From assembly GCA_937907455.1 (NCBI GenBank), contig CALESQ010000001.1:1-55589 (forward strand): a stretch of 55,589 bases of DNA, read 5' to 3'. Under the pieces are notes generated by a model. That model had not been told where the DNA came from. It did not search any database and saw nothing but the letters and a program-made list of their open reading frames with translations. The DNA is from an uncultured Caldilineales bacterium (GTDB taxonomy: Bacteria; Chloroflexota; Anaerolineae; JAAEKA01). Below, piece by piece: positions 38,071-46,546 of this stretch; position 1 is the first letter of the stretch, and the number at the start of each line of letters is the position of its first letter. Position numbers and translations under genes: made by a program.

Positions 38071-39864
38071 TCAGAAGCCAATCGAGGCAGCCAGTGTTTC
38101 CGCCTGTTCTATCAGCGCCTCCAGCAGGCTTAGGCCGTTGTTCCAGAACTGAGGATCGGTAAGATCAACTCCCAGCGGTCTGACCAGATCGTGCGGCCAT
38201 TGCGAGCCGCCCGCTGACAGCATTGCCAGGTAGCGGGCGGGAAAATCAGCCCCCTGCTGTTGATAGCGCGCGTACAGCGCCAGCACCAGCAATTCGCCGA
38301 AGGCATACGCATACACATAGCCCGGCGTGCTGATGAAGTGCGGCACATAGCTCCACCACAGGCTGTAGTTTTCAGTTATGGTCACGCTGTCGCCGAACAT
38401 CGCGCGCTGTGTTTCCATCCACAATTCGCTGAAACGTTCCACCGTCAACTCGCCCTCCTCGCGCCGTGCCGTATGAATGGCTTCTTCAAAGCGGTTCATG
38501 CTGACTTGCCGGAAAGCGGTGGCGATAGAATCTTCGATTTTTGCGGTGAGCAGCGCCAGCCGTGCTGCAGGATCGCTTTCTTTAGCCATTAAATCCTGAA
38601 AAACCAACATTTCACCAAACACCGAGGCGGTTTCAGCCGTGGTGAGTGGAGTATCAGCCTGCAACACGCCTTGTATGCCGGAAAGCTTTTGGTGTACTCC
38701 GTGGCCCAGTTCGTGTGCCAGAGTCATCACATCGCGGGCATGGCCTTCGTAGTTCAGCAGGATATAAGGATGCGCCGATGGCACTGTGCCGTGGCTGAAC
38801 GCACCACCGCTTTTACCCGGCCGGGGAGGCGCGTCTATCCAGCTTTGCGTGAAAAACAGCCCGGCTGTTTCCGCCAGCAGCGGATGAAAGCGCGCATAAG
38901 CCTCCAGCACAATGCTGCGTGCTGTTTCCCACGTATAGGTGTGATCCGCCGCAGGCAGCGGGGCATAGCGATCATAGTCGGTCAGCTCATCCAGCCCCAG
39001 CAGGCGCCGCTTCAGCGAGTAGTAGCGCCCCACCAGATCGTAGCGTCCGGTCACCGAACGCACCAGGGTGTCAACCACAGCATCACCCACCTCGTTGGCC
39101 AGGTTGCGCGCGCTGATCCAACTGGCATACCCGCGCAGTCGGTCATCTGAGGCCTTGTCGGCCAGCAGTGTGTTGAAAATATAGGCGTTGGTGCGTTGCA
39201 TCGGGCGCAGCCCCGCCGTCAGCGCTTCGGCGGCACGGCGGCGCAAGGCGCGGTCACCGCCATACAGCTTGCTGAGTAGCTGATCGCGCGTCAGCGTTTC
39301 GCCGTCCAGTTGATAGCGCATGGCCCCGTGTGCTTCCTCGAAGAAGCGGCCCCAGGCCTCGCGCCCGGTCACTGCCTTTTCCGTCAGCAGTTTTTCCTCA
39401 GCTTCGCTTAACAGGTGAGGGCGGAAGATGCGCACCATTTCCAGCCAATGGTGCCAGCGCGCCAAAGCCGGATCATCCAGCCAGCGCGCGGCCTGTGCCT
39501 CAGCGGCGTTGGCCAGCTCCAGTTCCAGGAAAACCAGCTCCTGGCTGATGCGCGCCCCGCGTTCGCTAATGCGTTGCAGCAGTGCGCCGCGCGCGGCATC
39601 CTCGGTGTTTTGGCTCCAGTGTAGCCCGGCATACGAGCCCAGCCTGCCACTGCGTTCCACCAGTGCCTCGAAACGGGTCAGCAGTGCGGCCAGTTCTGCT
39701 GTACTCAGCGTGCCTACGCGGCCGCGGTAATCCTGGTTCAGCGCTGCGGCTTCTGCGTCGCAGTGGTCAAGATCAGCGTTGATTGCCGGATCGTCTATGG
39801 CGGTGTATAGGTCGGCCAGGTTCCAGGCTATTCCCTCTGCACCGGTTAGTTGGGTATCGGTCAT
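38071..39864 (-). CDS. pepF: Oligoendopeptidase F (M3 metallopeptidase)
   Basis: A 597-residue cytoplasmic M3B peptidase that degrades oligopeptides. Zinc motif H384-E385-L-G-H388 in MTLAHELGHGVHQKLS, with the third ligand region in TAETASVFGEMLVF (Glu). The helical N-terminal cap begins AWNLADLYTAIDDPAI, and the C-terminal region has YVYAYAFGELLVLALYARY, both typical of the family. GAGG precedes the ATG. It lies downstream of pncB on the same strand (83-nt gap). Confidence 0.94.
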   Translation of the reverse strand: MTDTQLTGAEGIAWNLADLYTAIDDPAINADLDHCDAEAAALNQDYRGRVGTLSTAELAALLTRFEALVERSGRLGSYAGLHWSQNTEDAARGALLQRISERGARISQELVFLELELANAAEAQAARWLDDPALARWHHWLEMVRIFRPHLLSEAEEKLLTEKAVTGREAWGRFFEEAHGAMRYQLDGETLTRDQLLSKLYGGDRALRRRAAEALTAGLRPMQRTNAYIFNTLLADKASDDRLRGYASWISARNLANEVGDAVVDTLVRSVTGRYDLVGRYYSLKRRLLGLDELTDYDRYAPLPAADHTYTWETARSIVLEAYARFHPLLAETAGLFFTQSWIDAPPRPGKSGGAFSHGTVPSAHPYILLNYEGHARDVMTLAHELGHGVHQKLSGIQGVLQADTPLTTAETASVFGEMLVFQDLMAKESDPAARLALLTAKIEDSIATAFRQVSMNRFEEAIHTARREEGELTVERFSELWMETQRAMFGDSVTITENYSLWWSYVPHFISTPGYVYAYAFGELLVLALYARYQQQGADFPARYLAMLSAGGSQWPHDLVRPLGVDLTDPQFWNNGLSLLEALIEQAETLAASIGF

Positions 39865-39947
39865 GGGTTATCCTCATCAAGTTGGTTTTTTTATTGCTCT
39901 ATCAGTATGAGCAAAGGGAGAGGTTCGGTTTAACCGCAGTAAATGGT

Positions 39948-41501
39948 CTATTCGCGCCCTGTTTTTGCCTTGCGAATAAGCGTCTGTTTTAAATTCCAAA
40001 GCGTTTCACTGAGTGATACGTGATAGATGTGCGGTGTTACCAGACGGCGTACACCGGGGTCGAGTCGTTCTACATCAGCCTGACGGCGCGCTCGCAGCAC
40101 GGGCAGGTCTGGCAAGTCGGTCACCAGTCGTCCTTCGTGCAGCACGGGTGTCAGCAGTGGTTCAAGAGCTGATAACTCGCTGCGGGCCAATGTGCGTTGC
40201 AACAGCGGATCAGCGGGATGATGCAGCGAGAGCAGCGGCATTTCGGCAGGGTTTTCAGGGTCCAGCGTCAACAGATCGGCCGTAGCCTTGCCGCGCTCGT
40301 CGTACAGTCGCCATACGGTCTTGTCGCCTGGGGTGAGTGTTTTTGCCGCGGTTTCTGAAATCTTGATAGCCGGCGTCCAAGTGTCACCGGTTTGCACGCT
40401 CACCAGCTTGTACACGCCATCCAGCGCGCCCTGCCCGCGCGAAGTGATCAGCCGCGTGCCCACGCCGTAGGTTAGACGACGAATCAGGTGGTCGGCGTCC
40501 ACGCCATAGCGCGGCGCCTCTTCGGCAATCTGAGTGATAATCTGCCAGATTGTCAGTTCGTCCAGGTCATTGCTGAGTACAATCGTGGTATCGCTAAAGC
40601 CGGCTGCATCCAGCATCTTGACCGATTGAATTGCCAGATAGGCCAGGTCGCCCGAATCGAGGCGAATGCCGATGGGACGATGACCCCGACGGCGCAGGGC
40701 CTCGAACACCGTGATGGCGTTGGGCACGCCGCTGCCCAGCGTATCCACCGTATCTACCAGCAACAGACAATTGTCGGGATACACATCGGCGTAGGCACGA
40801 AAGGCTGCCAGCTCGCCCTCGCCCAGTGCCAGGTAGAGTTGCACCAGGGCATGGGCGTGCGTGCCTTTGGCATCCAACCCCAGCACATGAGACAGCCCCG
40901 TGTTGGAGCTGAAGTCTGCGCCGCCGATCAGGGCCGCTCGACCGCCGGCATTGCTGCCGCGCTCTGGCCCGCGGCGCAGGCCAAATTCCAGCACCAGGCT
41001 GTCGCGTGCCACCTCGCGCAGTCGCGCTGCTTTGGTGGCGATGAGGATTTGGTAGTTCAGCAGGTTGAGCAGCGGCGTTTCCAGGATTTGCCCCAGCGCC
41101 ATCGGCCCGCGCACCACCGTCAGCGGCACGTCAGGATGCACCACCCGCCCTTCGGGGATCGCCTCCAGGCTAAGGCTGGCGAAATTGCCCTCGGCGCGCA
41201 GCCAGGCCAGAAAATCGTCGCCGAAAACCCGTTCACCTGCCGGTCCGCGCTGGCTGCGCAGCGCTTCGATATCAGCATCGGTGGCGCGGGTTTGCTGCAT
41301 CCACTCCACCAGCCAGGCCAGCCCAGCGTTGATGCAATACCCCGCCTGATGCGAGCCATAATCAGGATAACGCCGGAAAAAATGTTCAAATTGCGCCGGA
41401 CGCAGATGCAGGCCCATGCGAAAATAAAGCTGGGCCATGGTAAGCTGGTATTGATCGGTGAAAAGCAATCCCTCAAGCAGGCGCTGCTGGTTTGTTTGCA
41501 T
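39948..41501 (-). CDS. pncB: Nicotinate phosphoribosyltransferase
   Basis: 517 residues from ATG 41501. The enzyme makes nicotinate mononucleotide from nicotinate and PRPP (Preiss-Handler NAD salvage). Motifs: LLFTDQYQLTMAQLYF at the N-terminus, VLEFGLRRGPERGSNAGGRAAL, GLDAKGTHAHAL (active-site His region), RPIGIRLDSGDLAYLA and TIVLSNDLDE. The upstream ATGs at 41510 and 41705 are rejected because a near-consensus promoter ends 7 nt before 41501, so the mRNA should be leaderless. Divergent from sdhC. Confidence 0.94.
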   Translation of the reverse strand: MQTNQQRLLEGLLFTDQYQLTMAQLYFRMGLHLRPAQFEHFFRRYPDYGSHQAGYCINAGLAWLVEWMQQTRATDADIEALRSQRGPAGERVFGDDFLAWLRAEGNFASLSLEAIPEGRVVHPDVPLTVVRGPMALGQILETPLLNLLNYQILIATKAARLREVARDSLVLEFGLRRGPERGSNAGGRAALIGGADFSSNTGLSHVLGLDAKGTHAHALVQLYLALGEGELAAFRAYADVYPDNCLLLVDTVDTLGSGVPNAITVFEALRRRGHRPIGIRLDSGDLAYLAIQSVKMLDAAGFSDTTIVLSNDLDELTIWQIITQIAEEAPRYGVDADHLIRRLTYGVGTRLITSRGQGALDGVYKLVSVQTGDTWTPAIKISETAAKTLTPGDKTVWRLYDERGKATADLLTLDPENPAEMPLLSLHHPADPLLQRTLARSELSALEPLLTPVLHEGRLVTDLPDLPVLRARRQADVERLDPGVRRLVTPHIYHVSLSETLWNLKQTLIRKAKTGRE

Positions 41502-41508
41502 AGACGGC

Positions 41509-41537
41509 ATTATACGGTACAAGCAAAGCCTTGCCAA
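41509..41537 (-). promoter_or_regulatory. Promoter of pncB, leaderless
   Basis: TTGGCA (41537-41532), a 17-bp spacer and TATAAT (41514-41509), then 7 nt to the ATG at 41501. Confidence 0.8.
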
Positions 41538-41559
41538 GCTGTGCGTGTGCTGCTTGTAC

Positions 41560-41588
41560 TTGACTTTTGCCTTGCCGGACGCTATAAT
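41560..41588 (+). promoter_or_regulatory. Promoter of the sdhCDAB operon
   Basis: TTGACT (41560-41565), a 17-bp spacer and TATAAT (41583-41588). The roughly 105-nt leader contains a small stem (41625-41630 with 41638-41643). Confidence 0.8.
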
Positions 41589-41698
41589 GCGCACTGCTTC
41601 ACAAGTAGTTTTTTTAATTTTTACGCACGTACCGGGGACGTGCCGTCTTGTATCCGCGCTCGCACCACTGGCGAGCTTTGTATGGAAAGGAGTCGTGC

Positions 41699-42127
41699 AT
41701 GGCAAGCATTGTGGCTTCCATCTGGCAAGGCATTACCTACCGAGGCAAGGACGGGCATTATGCCTGGCTGCTGCATCGGCTAGGGGGCCTGGGCATTGTG
41801 TTGTTCCTTTTTCTCCATATCCTGGATATTTTCCTGGTAGGAGTTAGCAAGGAACTGTTTGAAACCTTTCTCTTCATCTACCATTCTGCACCGGCTAAAG
41901 TATTCGTGATGGGGTTGCTGTTTGGCGTGTTTTTCCATGCCTTCAACGGCGTTCGCATCATTCTGGTTGATTTTTGGCCGGAAAAGTTTTCTAACTTGAA
42001 GATGCAACGGCTGCTGTTCCGCCTGGTGGTGTTGGTGACCCTGTTGTTCTTCATTCCCACCGCTATTATCACTGTGGCTCCGATCTTTGGCACGCACCTG
42101 AGCCTGAGCCACCTGTTGGGAGGATGA
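41699..42127 (+). CDS. sdhC: Succinate dehydrogenase cytochrome b subunit
   Basis: A 142-residue membrane anchor with three transmembrane helices (LGGLGIVLFLFLHILDIFLV, VFVMGLLFGVFFHAFNGVRIIL, LLFRLVVLVTLLFFIPTAII). Histidines in FLHILD and FFHAFNG are candidate heme b ligands. The ATG at 41699 is chosen over 41648 because AAAGGAG lies just upstream. First gene of sdhCDAB, whose products oxidise succinate and pass electrons to quinone. Confidence 0.9.
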   Translation: MASIVASIWQGITYRGKDGHYAWLLHRLGGLGIVLFLFLHILDIFLVGVSKELFETFLFIYHSAPAKVFVMGLLFGVFFHAFNGVRIILVDFWPEKFSNLKMQRLLFRLVVLVTLLFFIPTAIITVAPIFGTHLSLSHLLGG

Positions 42128-42132
42128 GCGCT

Positions 42133-42555
42133 ATGTCTGCAATAACTCGCCTTAAATATGGCAGCCCCAATCGCTTTGAAGTGCTGTCGTGGTATTTTAT
42201 GCGCCTTAGCGGCGCGGTATTGTTGTTGATTGCCGTGATGCACCTGTTGATCATGCACGTCTGGTATGGCGTGGATGCCGTTGACTATCGCTTCATCGTC
42301 GGTCGCTGGGCCAGCCCGTGGATCCAGGTGTACGACATGGCTTTGCTGCTGTTTGCCTTGCTGCACGGCGTCAACGGCACGCGCTGGGTGATTGATGACT
42401 ATGTTCACAGCCGCGGCTGGAATGTGGCCTTGAAGTCGCTGCTGGCGGTACTGGCTATCATCTTCTTTATCATGGGCGCGCAGGTAATCCTCACTTTTGA
42501 CCCAAGCGCTTCTGAAACTGCGTGGCAATCCCTCGCGGCAGTGTTTGCTCTTTAA
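42133..42555 (+). CDS. sdhD: Succinate dehydrogenase hydrophobic anchor subunit
   Basis: 140 residues, three transmembrane helices (LSGAVLLLIAVMHLLIMHVW, ALLLFALLHGVNGTRWVIDD, LLAVLAIIFFIMGAQVIL). HLLIMH and LLHGVNG are heme/quinone-site candidates. An ATG at 42124 overlaps the sdhC stop but touches the GGGAGG sequence (42118-42123) directly. The ATG at 42133, 9 nt away, is the better start. It pairs with SdhC to anchor the complex. Confidence 0.88.
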   Translation: MSAITRLKYGSPNRFEVLSWYFMRLSGAVLLLIAVMHLLIMHVWYGVDAVDYRFIVGRWASPWIQVYDMALLLFALLHGVNGTRWVIDDYVHSRGWNVALKSLLAVLAIIFFIMGAQVILTFDPSASETAWQSLAAVFAL

Positions 42556-42570
42556 GGAAGGGAGCGCACC

Positions 42571-44361
42571 ATGAATTACCATAAATTTGACGCCGTGATT
42601 GTAGGCGCAGGGGGCGCCGGCCTGATGGCCGCGCTCTATGCTTCTAAAAACGCCAACGTAGCGGTGGTCAGCAAGCTTTACCCCACGCGCTCGCATACCG
42701 GTGCGGCTCAGGGCGGCATCGGCGCAGCTCTGGCTAATCTGGAAGAAGATCATTGGGAGTGGCACGCCTTTGACACCGTTAAGGGCGGTGACTATCTGGT
42801 GGATCAGGACGCTGCCGACATCATGTGTAAAGATGCGGTGGATATTGTGCTGGAGCTGGAGCACATGGGCCTGCCCTTTGATCGCACGCCCGAAGGCAAA
42901 ATTTCCCAACGTCCCTTTGGCGGTCATACCAACAACATCACCAAGCAGCCGGTGCGCCGCGCCGCCCATGCCGCTGACCGCACGGGTCACATGATCCTGC
43001 AAACGCTTTATCAGCAGTGCATCAAAAACGATGTGCAGTTCTTTGATGAATTCCAGTTCATGGATTTGCTGATCAGCGAAGGCCGCGTAGCCGGTATGGT
43101 GGCCTATCACATCAACACCGGTGAGCTGCATGTCTTTCATGCCAAAGCTGTTTTCTTCGCCACCGGCGGTTGGGGACGGCTGTGGAATATCACTTCGAAT
43201 GCCCATTCGCTCACCGGTGATGCCCCCGCCGTGCTGCTGAAAAAGGGCTTGCCGCTGGAAGACATGGAGTTTTTCCAGTTCCATCCCACCGGCATCTACA
43301 AAATGGGCATTTTGATCACCGAGGGCGTGCGCGGTGAGGGCGGCGTGCTGATCAATGGCAAGGGCGAACGTTTCATGCTGAAATACGCCCCGACCATCAA
43401 AGACCTGGCCAGTCGTGACGTGATCTCGCGCGCGATCTATCTCGAAATCGCCGAAGGCCGCGGGGTAAACGGTCAGGACTATGTGTACCTCGATGTGCGT
43501 CCCGACGTAGTGAACCAATACTTCGACGAGGACGGCAAGAAAAACCCCGACGGCACACCGCGGCGCATCACAGCCGCCGATATTGACAAGAAGCTACCCG
43601 ACATCGCTGACTTCTGCCGCACCTACCTGGGCGTGGATCCCATCAAGGACCCCATGCCCATTCAACCTACTGCGCACTATGCCATGGGCGGCATTCCCAC
43701 CGACGCCGATGCCCGCATGTTGCTGGACGAGAAGAACACCGTACTGCCCGGCGGTTACGCGGCCGGTGAAGTAGCCTGCGTCAGCGTGCATGGCGCCAAT
43801 CGCCTGGGCACCAATTCGCTGGTTGACCTGGTGGTCTTCGGCAAGCGCGGCGGCATCGCCATGGCCGAGTATTGCAACTCGGTAGAGCTGCCCCCGCTGC
43901 CTGAAAATGCCCTGGCCGAAGTGCAAGGCATGGTGGCCCGCCTTCTCGCCAACACCGAAGGCATCCCTGCGGCCAAGCTGCGCAAAGCCATGCAGGAAGT
44001 GATGATGATGAATGTGGGCGTGTTCCGCACCGAGGCGCTGCTGACCGAGGCCCTGGAACGCATCCGCGAGCTGAAGAAGCAGTTCCCCAATGTGTACGTG
44101 GCTGACAAAGGCAAGCGCTTCAACACCGATTTACTGGAAGCCTGGGAACTAGGCAACATGCTGGACCTGGCCGAGGTAACTACGCTGGCCGCGCTCAATC
44201 GCACTGAAAGCCGCGGCGGCCATGCCCGCGACGACTATCAGCAGCGCGACGATGAAAACTGGCTCAAGCATAGCTTTATCTGGCAGGATGGCGATAACTT
44301 CCGCTTTGCCTACAAGCCGGTTACCATTGGCCGCTATCAGCCACAGAAGCGCGTCTACTAG
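42571..44361 (+). CDS. sdhA: Succinate dehydrogenase flavoprotein subunit
   Basis: 596 residues. FAD-binding VIVGAGGAGLMAAL near the N-terminus. H42 in RSHTGAAQGGIGAAL should carry covalent FAD. Active-site segments are QFHPTGIYKMGILITEGVRGEGGVL, NPMPIQPTAHYAMGGI-like (DPMPIQPTAHYAMGG) and HGANRLGTNSLVDLVVFG. The C-terminal helical domain ends ESRGGHARDDY. AAGGAAGGGAG lies upstream. The stop codon is within the SD of sdhB, indicating tight coupling. Confidence 0.96.
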   Translation: MNYHKFDAVIVGAGGAGLMAALYASKNANVAVVSKLYPTRSHTGAAQGGIGAALANLEEDHWEWHAFDTVKGGDYLVDQDAADIMCKDAVDIVLELEHMGLPFDRTPEGKISQRPFGGHTNNITKQPVRRAAHAADRTGHMILQTLYQQCIKNDVQFFDEFQFMDLLISEGRVAGMVAYHINTGELHVFHAKAVFFATGGWGRLWNITSNAHSLTGDAPAVLLKKGLPLEDMEFFQFHPTGIYKMGILITEGVRGEGGVLINGKGERFMLKYAPTIKDLASRDVISRAIYLEIAEGRGVNGQDYVYLDVRPDVVNQYFDEDGKKNPDGTPRRITAADIDKKLPDIADFCRTYLGVDPIKDPMPIQPTAHYAMGGIPTDADARMLLDEKNTVLPGGYAAGEVACVSVHGANRLGTNSLVDLVVFGKRGGIAMAEYCNSVELPPLPENALAEVQGMVARLLANTEGIPAAKLRKAMQEVMMMNVGVFRTEALLTEALERIRELKKQFPNVYVADKGKRFNTDLLEAWELGNMLDLAEVTTLAALNRTESRGGHARDDYQQRDDENWLKHSFIWQDGDNFRFAYKPVTIGRYQPQKRVY

Positions 44362-44371
44362 GAGGCGACCC

Positions 44372-45067
44372 ATGCGAGTTACGCTTAAACTAAAGCGCTT
44401 CAACCCCGAAGTGGACGAGAAGCAGCACTGGGAAGAATATCAAATAGATGTCGAGCCAAACGATCAGTTGTTGGATGCGCTCAACAAGGTGAAGTGGTTC
44501 CACGACGGCACCCTTACCTATCGCCGCTCCTGCGCCCACGGCGTTTGTGGCTCTGATGCTATGGTTATCAATGGCCGCAATCGCCTGGCCTGCAAGGTGT
44601 TGATGAAGGACTTGGGCAACAAGGTTACGGTAGAGCCGATTCGTGGCCTGCCGGTGGTGAAGGATATGGTGGTAGACATGGAGCCATTCTTCGCCAAGTT
44701 CCGCGCCATGAAACCCTTCCTGATCAACAACACCCCCGCACCCGATGGACGTGAGCGCCACCAAACCGTCGAGGATCGCGAGCGCTTCGATGATACCACC
44801 AAGTGCATCTTGTGCGCCTGCTGCACCACCTCGTGCCCTTCGTTCTGGGCCAACGGCGAGTATATCGGCCCCGCCTCCATCGTACAGATCCACCGCTTCA
44901 TCTTCGACACCCGCGATGAGGCCACCAAAGAGCGCCTGGAGATCGCCAACGACGCCATGGGCGTGTGGCGCTGCCGCACGGTGTTCAACTGCGTGGAAGC
45001 CTGCCCGCGCGAGATCAACATCACCAAAGCCATTGGCGAGGTGAAGAAGGCGATTCTCGAAGGCTAA
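44372..45067 (+). CDS. sdhB: Succinate dehydrogenase iron-sulfur subunit
   Basis: 231 residues from ATG 44372 (AGGAGG upstream). The longer frame from 44222 overlaps sdhA and is rejected. The [2Fe-2S] site is C54, C59, D62 and C74 (CAHGVCGSDAM), with Asp as third ligand as in E. coli SdhB. The 4Fe-4S and 3Fe-4S ligands are in KCILCACCTTSCP and CRTVFNCVEACPREI. It passes electrons from FAD to quinone. Last gene of the operon; a hairpin follows. Confidence 0.96.
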   Translation: MRVTLKLKRFNPEVDEKQHWEEYQIDVEPNDQLLDALNKVKWFHDGTLTYRRSCAHGVCGSDAMVINGRNRLACKVLMKDLGNKVTVEPIRGLPVVKDMVVDMEPFFAKFRAMKPFLINNTPAPDGRERHQTVEDRERFDDTTKCILCACCTTSCPSFWANGEYIGPASIVQIHRFIFDTRDEATKERLEIANDAMGVWRCRTVFNCVEACPREINITKAIGEVKKAILEG

Positions 45068-45079
45068 CCCATCAACAAA

Positions 45080-45106
45080 GCGGCTCAATCTAGCCGATTG
45101 AGCCGC
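45080..45106. terminator. Hairpin between sdhB and rpe
   Basis: A perfect 11-bp stem (45080-45090 with 45096-45106) with a 5-nt loop, 12 nt after the sdhB stop and in a convergent gap. It lacks a T-run on either side, so its strength as a terminator is uncertain. Confidence 0.55.
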
Positions 45107-45150
45107 CTGCATCACACGCTTACAAACGTAGCCTCATCCACTGGATGGGG

Positions 45151-45822
45151 TTACGTTGCTTTTTGCTGTGCTGCCGCCACCAACGCCGGCAGCGCGGCCG
45201 CAGCCCCGCCCGCATAGCCAAACACAGCACTGCCGGCCACAAACACCCGCGCTCCGGCCGCATACGCCGCGCCGATGGTATGCAGATCAATGCCACCGTC
45301 TACCTCCAGCTCGCAGGCCGGATTGCGCGCATCCAGCACCGCGCGCAGACGGCGGATCTTCTCCAGCGTGTAGGGGATAAAGCGCTGCCCGCCAAAACCA
45401 GGGTTCACCGTCATCACCAATGCCATATCCAACAACTCAATCACCTCATCCAACACCTGGATCGGTGTGGCCGGGCAAATGGCTACGCCCGCGCGCTTGC
45501 CCGTTTGTTTGATCTGATGAATGGCGCGGTCAAGGTGAGTGACTGCTTCCTGGTGGATGATGATCAGATCGGCACCGGCAGCAGCAAACTGCTCGACATA
45601 ACGTTCAGGCTGCACGATCATTAAGTGCGCCTCCAGCAAGGTTGAGCTGGCACGACGCATGGCTTCCAGCAGGGGCAGGCCAAAGCTGATATTCGGCACA
45701 AACACCCCATCCATCACATCAAGCTGAAAACGTTGCGCGCCGCCGCGTTCGGCAGCCTGCACATCATCAGCCAGATGCAGAAAATCAGCAGCCAGGATCG
45801 AGGGAGCAATCAAAGGGGGCAT
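45151..45822 (-). CDS. rpe: Ribulose-phosphate 3-epimerase
   Basis: A 223-residue TIM-barrel enzyme that interconverts ribulose 5-phosphate and xylulose 5-phosphate. Motifs: IAPSILAADFLHL, LDVMDGVFVPNISFG (metal-binding), EAHLMI, VMTVNPGFGGQRFI (phosphate loop) and LEVDGGI. It begins 10 nt after rpiA, third in pdp-rpiA-rpe. Confidence 0.95.
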   Translation of the reverse strand: MPPLIAPSILAADFLHLADDVQAAERGGAQRFQLDVMDGVFVPNISFGLPLLEAMRRASSTLLEAHLMIVQPERYVEQFAAAGADLIIIHQEAVTHLDRAIHQIKQTGKRAGVAICPATPIQVLDEVIELLDMALVMTVNPGFGGQRFIPYTLEKIRRLRAVLDARNPACELEVDGGIDLHTIGAAYAAGARVFVAGSAVFGYAGGAAAALPALVAAAQQKAT

Positions 45823-45832
45823 GGAAACTCCG

Positions 45833-46546
45833 TTACAGGCGAGTGAGGTGCTGCACGCCGTGCCGGCCCGCTACAAACACCTCGGCAGCCACACCGAGAA
45901 ACAGGCCGTGTTCCACAATACCAGCGCGCCCGGCTAGCACAGCAGCCAACGCAACAGCATCACTGATCGGCCCAAAGGCACAGTCCAGGATCAGGTGGCC
46001 GCTGTCAGTGCGGAACTCGCTGCCATCTGCCTGACGGCGCAGAGTCCAGCGTGCGCCCAGCGTCTCGACAAAACGCGCTTGTGACTGCCAGCCAAAGGCC
46101 AGCACCTCCACCGGCACCGGCCAGTGCGTGCCCAGTTGAGGCGATAGCTTGCTTTCGTCGGCCACAATCACCAGGCGGCGGCTGGCCTCGGCCACGATTT
46201 TCTCACGCAGCAGCGCGCCGCCACCGCCCTTGATCAGGTTCAACGCCGGGTCAATTTCATCTGCACCGTCAATGGTGAGGTCCAGCATCACCGGCAGCGC
46301 ATCGGGCAGCAGTGGAATACCCAGGCTCAGCGCGGCTTCGTGTGTAGCGCGCGAGGTGGCAATGGCGCGAATGTCACGCAATTCACCGTGGCGCAGCAGT
46401 TCACCAATGCGCCGCGTGGCATGAATGGCCGTGCTGCCGGTGCCCAGGCCCACGGTCATGCCGTTTTGCACCAGGTCTGCCGCGCGCTCGGCTGCGGCGA
46501 TCTTGAAGGCAGCTTGGGGATTGGCGGGGGGGACGACGGCGTTCAT
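45833..46546 (-). CDS. rpiA: Ribose-5-phosphate isomerase A
   Basis: 237 residues from ATG 46546, which overlaps the pdp stop (ATGA). The longer frame to 46669 lies within pdp and is rejected. Motifs: GLGTGSTA, TIDGADEIDPALNLIKGGGGALLREKIVA (catalytic Asp and Lys region) and VIVADESK. It converts ribose 5-phosphate to ribulose 5-phosphate. Placed between the nucleoside phosphorylase and the epimerase, it carries salvaged ribose into the pentose phosphate pathway. Confidence 0.95.
   Translation of the reverse strand: MNAVVPPANPQAAFKIAAAERAADLVQNGMTVGLGTGSTAIHATRRIGELLRHGELRDIRAIATSRATHEAALSLGIPLLPDALPVMLDLTIDGADEIDPALNLIKGGGGALLREKIVAEASRRLVIVADESKLSPQLGTHWPVPVEVLAFGWQSQARFVETLGARWTLRRQADGSEFRTDSGHLILDCAFGPISDAVALAAVLAGRAGIVEHGLFLGVAAEVFVAGRHGVQHLTRL

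Noticed and set aside
39865..39947. Terminator between pncB and pepF
   Set aside because: A small stem exists, but on the transcribed minus strand it is followed by A residues, not T.
41878..43518. 546-residue antisense ORF opposite sdhC/sdhD/sdhA
   Set aside because: Codon shadow of well-identified genes.
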